A DNA stretch of 64,000 nucleotides from JACKFB01 sp041389525 (GTDB lineage Bacteria > Myxococcota_A > UBA9042 > PHBI01 > JACKFB01): NCBI GenBank assembly GCA_041389525.1, contig JAWKRR010000004.1, forward strand, positions 62,001-126,000. The letters are read 5' to 3'. Under the pieces are notes generated by a model, which saw nothing but the letters and a program-made list of their open reading frames with translations, searched no databases and was not told where the DNA came from. Positions within the stretch are counted from its first letter, which is position 1; each line of letters begins with the position of its first letter. Position numbers and translations under genes: made by a program. Below, piece after piece: positions 61,781 to 64,000 of the stretch.

Positions 61781-63069
61781 TGCGCACCCTCGCTTTCGCC
61801 AGCTGATTTCTGACGTTCTCTCTGCTGCTGCATCTTTCGCTGCACTTCGTCGGGTGACAAGTGCCGCACCTCGCCGCCGCCGCCGTCCTCGATGACCCCA
61901 GGCACGGCCTCACGGACCAGCCCTCGGCGCAGCGCCTTGGCGTCGAATTGCACGGCGCCGCCTTGCTTTTTGGGGGTCGCCGGCGCGCCGAGGGCTTCCA
62001 GCGCCTTGGCGTCGATGCTCACTTCGGCGTCACGGCGTAGCGCGTCCACCAGCTCCTGCCGCGCTTTCTCGCGGCGCTCCGCCAGCAGCTCGCCCTGGAT
62101 CTGGACCCGCACGTCGTCGAGGGACGCGCTGCCTGCCGACTGGGTGCGGGTCACCAGCAGCACGGACCACGCGAGGTTCTCCAAGTGGACCGGAGGGGCC
62201 AGCGCGGGCGCGGCCGTCACCGCGAAGGCCTGCTCGACCAGCTCCGGGGCGACGCGCTGCTGCCCCTCGAGGTTCTTCCCCGCGCGGTCGAAGGCGCCCA
62301 GGTCGCCGCGGGCCGCGCGGCTCCGCGGGTCGATCGATCTCTCGGCCGCCATCGATTGGATAAGCGTCAGCGCCTCGGCCGGCGAGCGGGCGAGGGCGGC
62401 GCTGATGGCCGCGTGGGCCTCGCGCGCCGATGCCTCATCATCCAGCATCAGCAGCACGGCCTCGCGGGTCTCGGGCCGCGCGTACTCGTCGCGGTGGTCC
62501 GTGTAGCGCTTGACCACCTCGGCCTCCGAGATCGCGCCCACCGACAGCGCGCCGCCGGTCTCGTGGTCCAGCAGCGCCTCGGCGAGCGCCTTCTTGAACG
62601 CCATCCGCACGGTCGGCGACTGGTCCAGCCCCTGACGCGCGCCCTCCCGCGCCAAGACCTCCATCCGCACCATGTCCTCGAGCAGCGCGCGGCGCGCGTC
62701 GGGCGAGGTGTAGCGCGCCCGGTCGAGCCGCGACTGCCGCGCCAGGAACTCGCCCATATCGCCAAGGGTGATGGTGCTCTCGCCGATGCGGGCCACCACG
62801 GTCGCCGCGGTCTCTGGCGTGAGGCCGCCGCCCGGCGTCCCCAGTCGCCCCATCGCGCCTTCGCCGGCCGCGGTCTTCCGCGCCTCCTCAGCGCGCTGCG
62901 TCGCCTCCGCACGCGCGGCCGCCACCACATCGGGCTTCTCGGGTTTACAGCCCGAGATCGTCGCGGCGACCAGCGTCAAGGCCAGCAGCGCGCCCAGGCG
63001 GGACCGCGAAATCGCCCGCGTCGTTCGCCCTCTGAGCCGCTCAGCCATCTCGCCTCCGTCCACGCTCAT
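61777..63069 (-). CDS. Parvulin-type PPIase lipoprotein
   Basis: A 430-residue lipoprotein. ATG 63069 overlaps the mfd stop (ATGA); ATG 63048, with GGAGG just before it, is an equally good start. The lipobox is TISGC. A helical SurA/PrsA-like N-terminus (TVVARIGESTITLGDMGEFL and RRALLEDMVRMEVLAREGAR) precedes a weak parvulin-like segment (EAVLLMLDDEASAREAHAAI, RGDLGAF, VTAAPALAPPVHLENLAWSV). Conserved parvulin residues are partly absent, so it may be mainly a chaperone. The long C-terminal tail is charged (DEVQRKMQQQRERQKSAGES). It is co-translated with the SurA-like gene. Confidence 0.87.
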   Translation of the reverse strand: MSVDGGEMAERLRGRTTRAISRSRLGALLALTLVAATISGCKPEKPDVVAAARAEATQRAEEARKTAAGEGAMGRLGTPGGGLTPETAATVVARIGESTITLGDMGEFLARQSRLDRARYTSPDARRALLEDMVRMEVLAREGARQGLDQSPTVRMAFKKALAEALLDHETGGALSVGAISEAEVVKRYTDHRDEYARPETREAVLLMLDDEASAREAHAAISAALARSPAEALTLIQSMAAERSIDPRSRAARGDLGAFDRAGKNLEGQQRVAPELVEQAFAVTAAPALAPPVHLENLAWSVLLVTRTQSAGSASLDDVRVQIQGELLAERREKARQELVDALRRDAEVSIDAKALEALGAPATPKKQGGAVQFDAKALRRGLVREAVPGVIEDGGGGEVRHLSPDEVQRKMQQQRERQKSAGESEGAQ

Positions 63070-64000
63070 CGGACCGCGGCCTTAGCAAAATCGGCCACTT
63101 CTCGCAACGCTTCGCGCAGCGTGACCAGTCCGCGATCCCAGTCTGCGGGGCTGACCTGACGCATGAGCTGCATCTCTCGGGTGGCCCGCCAGCGGCTGCC
63201 CGGACGCGACAGGAAGCGGGTCAGGGTCATCGCGCCCATGGCGCCGCCCTCGGTGAGCTGCAGCGTGATGTGGCTGCGGCTGTAGCCCACGGACGCGAGG
63301 CCCAGGGCCTTCGCCTCCAGCTTCATCGCCATCAGGTCGACGAGGTTCGCCACCGAGGTCGGCGCCCGCCCGTAGCGGTCCACGGCGTCGCGGTAGTGCG
63401 CATAGACCTCTTCGACGCTGGCCGCGCTGGCGAGCTGCTTGTAGAAGCGCAGCCGCAGGGTGGTCTCGGGCAGCCAGCTCTCGGGGATGCGCGCTTCGAC
63501 GGCGACCTTGAGGTCGGGGTCCACGCGGCGCACCGCGCGCTGCTCTTCCTCGGTGACCGCGCGGCGCTCCTCGACGGCCTCGCGCAGGAGCTCCATGTAG
63601 GCGTCGTAGCCGATGGTGTCGATGTGGCCGGCCTGGTCGGCGCCCAGGATGTCGCCGGTGCCGCGAATATCCAGGTCGTGACTGGCGATATTGAAGCCGC
63701 TGCCCAGCTCGGTGAAGCGCTGGAGCGCCGCGATGCGCTGGGCGGCGTCGCCGCTGAGGGCGTGGGGCGACGGGATGAGCAGGTAGCAGTGCGCGCGCAC
63801 GGTCGAGCGGCCGACGCGTCCGCGCAGCTGGTAGAGCTGGGCGAGGCCGAAGCGGTCGGCGCGGTCGATGAGGATGGTGTTGGCGTTGGGGATGTCGAGG
63901 CCGCTCTCGATGATGGTGGTGCAGACGAGCACGTTGGTCTCGCCGTGCATGAAGCGCAGCATCACGTTCTCGAGGGCGCCGGCGCTCATCTGGCCGTGAC
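63066..64000 (-). CDS. mfd: Transcription-repair coupling factor, C-terminal part (cut by window edge)
   Basis: The last ~311 residues of the large translocase that removes stalled RNA polymerase and recruits UvrA at DNA damage. The frame reads to the edge with HGQMSAGALENVML upstream of the first in-window Met. Helicase motifs V and VI are TTIIESGLDIPNANTILIDR and QLYQLRGRVGRS. The TRCF C-terminal domain follows with HDLDIRGTGDILGADQAGHI and IGYDAYMELLREAVEE, then PESWLPETTLRLRFYKQLAS. The full gene should extend ~2.6 kb further. It heads the operon continuing to pdxA with 4-bp overlaps. Confidence 0.96.
   Translation of the reverse strand, partial: HGQMSAGALENVMLRFMHGETNVLVCTTIIESGLDIPNANTILIDRADRFGLAQLYQLRGRVGRSTVRAHCYLLIPSPHALSGDAAQRIAALQRFTELGSGFNIASHDLDIRGTGDILGADQAGHIDTIGYDAYMELLREAVEERRAVTEEEQRAVRRVDPDLKVAVEARIPESWLPETTLRLRFYKQLASAASVEEVYAHYRDAVDRYGRAPTSVANLVDLMAMKLEAKALGLASVGYSRSHITLQLTEGGAMGAMTLTRFLSRPGSRWRATREMQLMRQVSPADWDRGLVTLREALREVADFAKAAVR

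Overview
The window is about 64 kb of high-GC DNA, roughly 65-70% by eye. It is densely coded on both strands and has no insertion sequences, phage genes or CRISPR arrays. The gene content points to a predatory or social Myxococcota-type bacterium (the former delta-proteobacteria). It contains many large secreted lipoproteins with Asp-rich 'PDGDVT' linkers, Cys-rich CC..DC modules, FG-GAP and Ig-like repeats, a MYXO-CTERM-like sorting tail, FHA and PP2C signalling proteins, TPR and LysM envelope proteins, and a poly-Lys/Ala/Pro phasin-like protein. The species cannot be named from this sequence alone. Housekeeping anchors are gyrB, holB, pdxA, mfd and tRNA-Pro(CGG).

Layout. 1-2.2 kb: the edge-truncated M20 peptidase, tRNA-Pro and a small lipoprotein. 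2.3-11.2 kb: a PP2C phosphatase, a pentapeptide-repeat protein on the other strand, then a same-strand run of FHA/coiled-coil protein, Ycf46-type AAA ATPase, DUF1257 (Ycf35-like), DUF2997, an unknown protein and an M20D amidohydrolase. 11.2-17 kb: two paralogous giant Cys-rich lipoproteins on the minus strand. 17.1-28 kb: the most interesting block, which looks like a RiPP (ribosomally made, modified peptide) locus. It holds a PqqD-like recognition protein, a small Cys-rich ORF, a 2,465-residue Ig/FG-GAP lipoprotein, a ~60-residue precursor peptide with a three-Cys C-terminus, an HprK-like kinase, a radical SAM/SPASM enzyme and a SipW-like S26 peptidase. 28-30.6 kb: a CpoB/YbgF-like TPR lipoprotein and a LysM protein.

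30.8-33 kb (minus): DUF934 plus a siroheme nitrite/sulfite reductase behind a palindrome-containing promoter. 33.2-38.2 kb: a small NTF2-like lipoprotein, a TPR/peptidase-MA protein and a purple-acid-phosphatase-like surface phosphoesterase. 38.2-41 kb (minus): acyl-CoA dehydrogenase and holB, separated by a 561-bp gap with DnaA-box-like 9-mers. 41.2-49.7 kb: a TPR protein, two small envelope proteins, the phasin-like protein, an outer-membrane barrel and a lipoprotein of the alpha/beta-hydrolase type. 49.8-50.6 kb (minus): a CPBP protease and a small membrane protein. 50.7-56.5 kb: a multi-LysM lipoprotein, gyrB and a putative helicase-loading pair. 56.5-64 kb (minus): a membrane protein, a degenerate M23/LytM protein and the tightly overlapped operon mfd - parvulin lipoprotein - SurA-like - pdxA.

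In the RiPP block the likely flow is as follows. The PqqD-like protein binds the leader of the precursor at 25.4 kb. The SPASM enzyme, and possibly the kinase, modify the Cys/Ser-containing C-terminus. The S26-type protease trims the product. This is inferred from family knowledge and gene order; no product can be read from the sequence.
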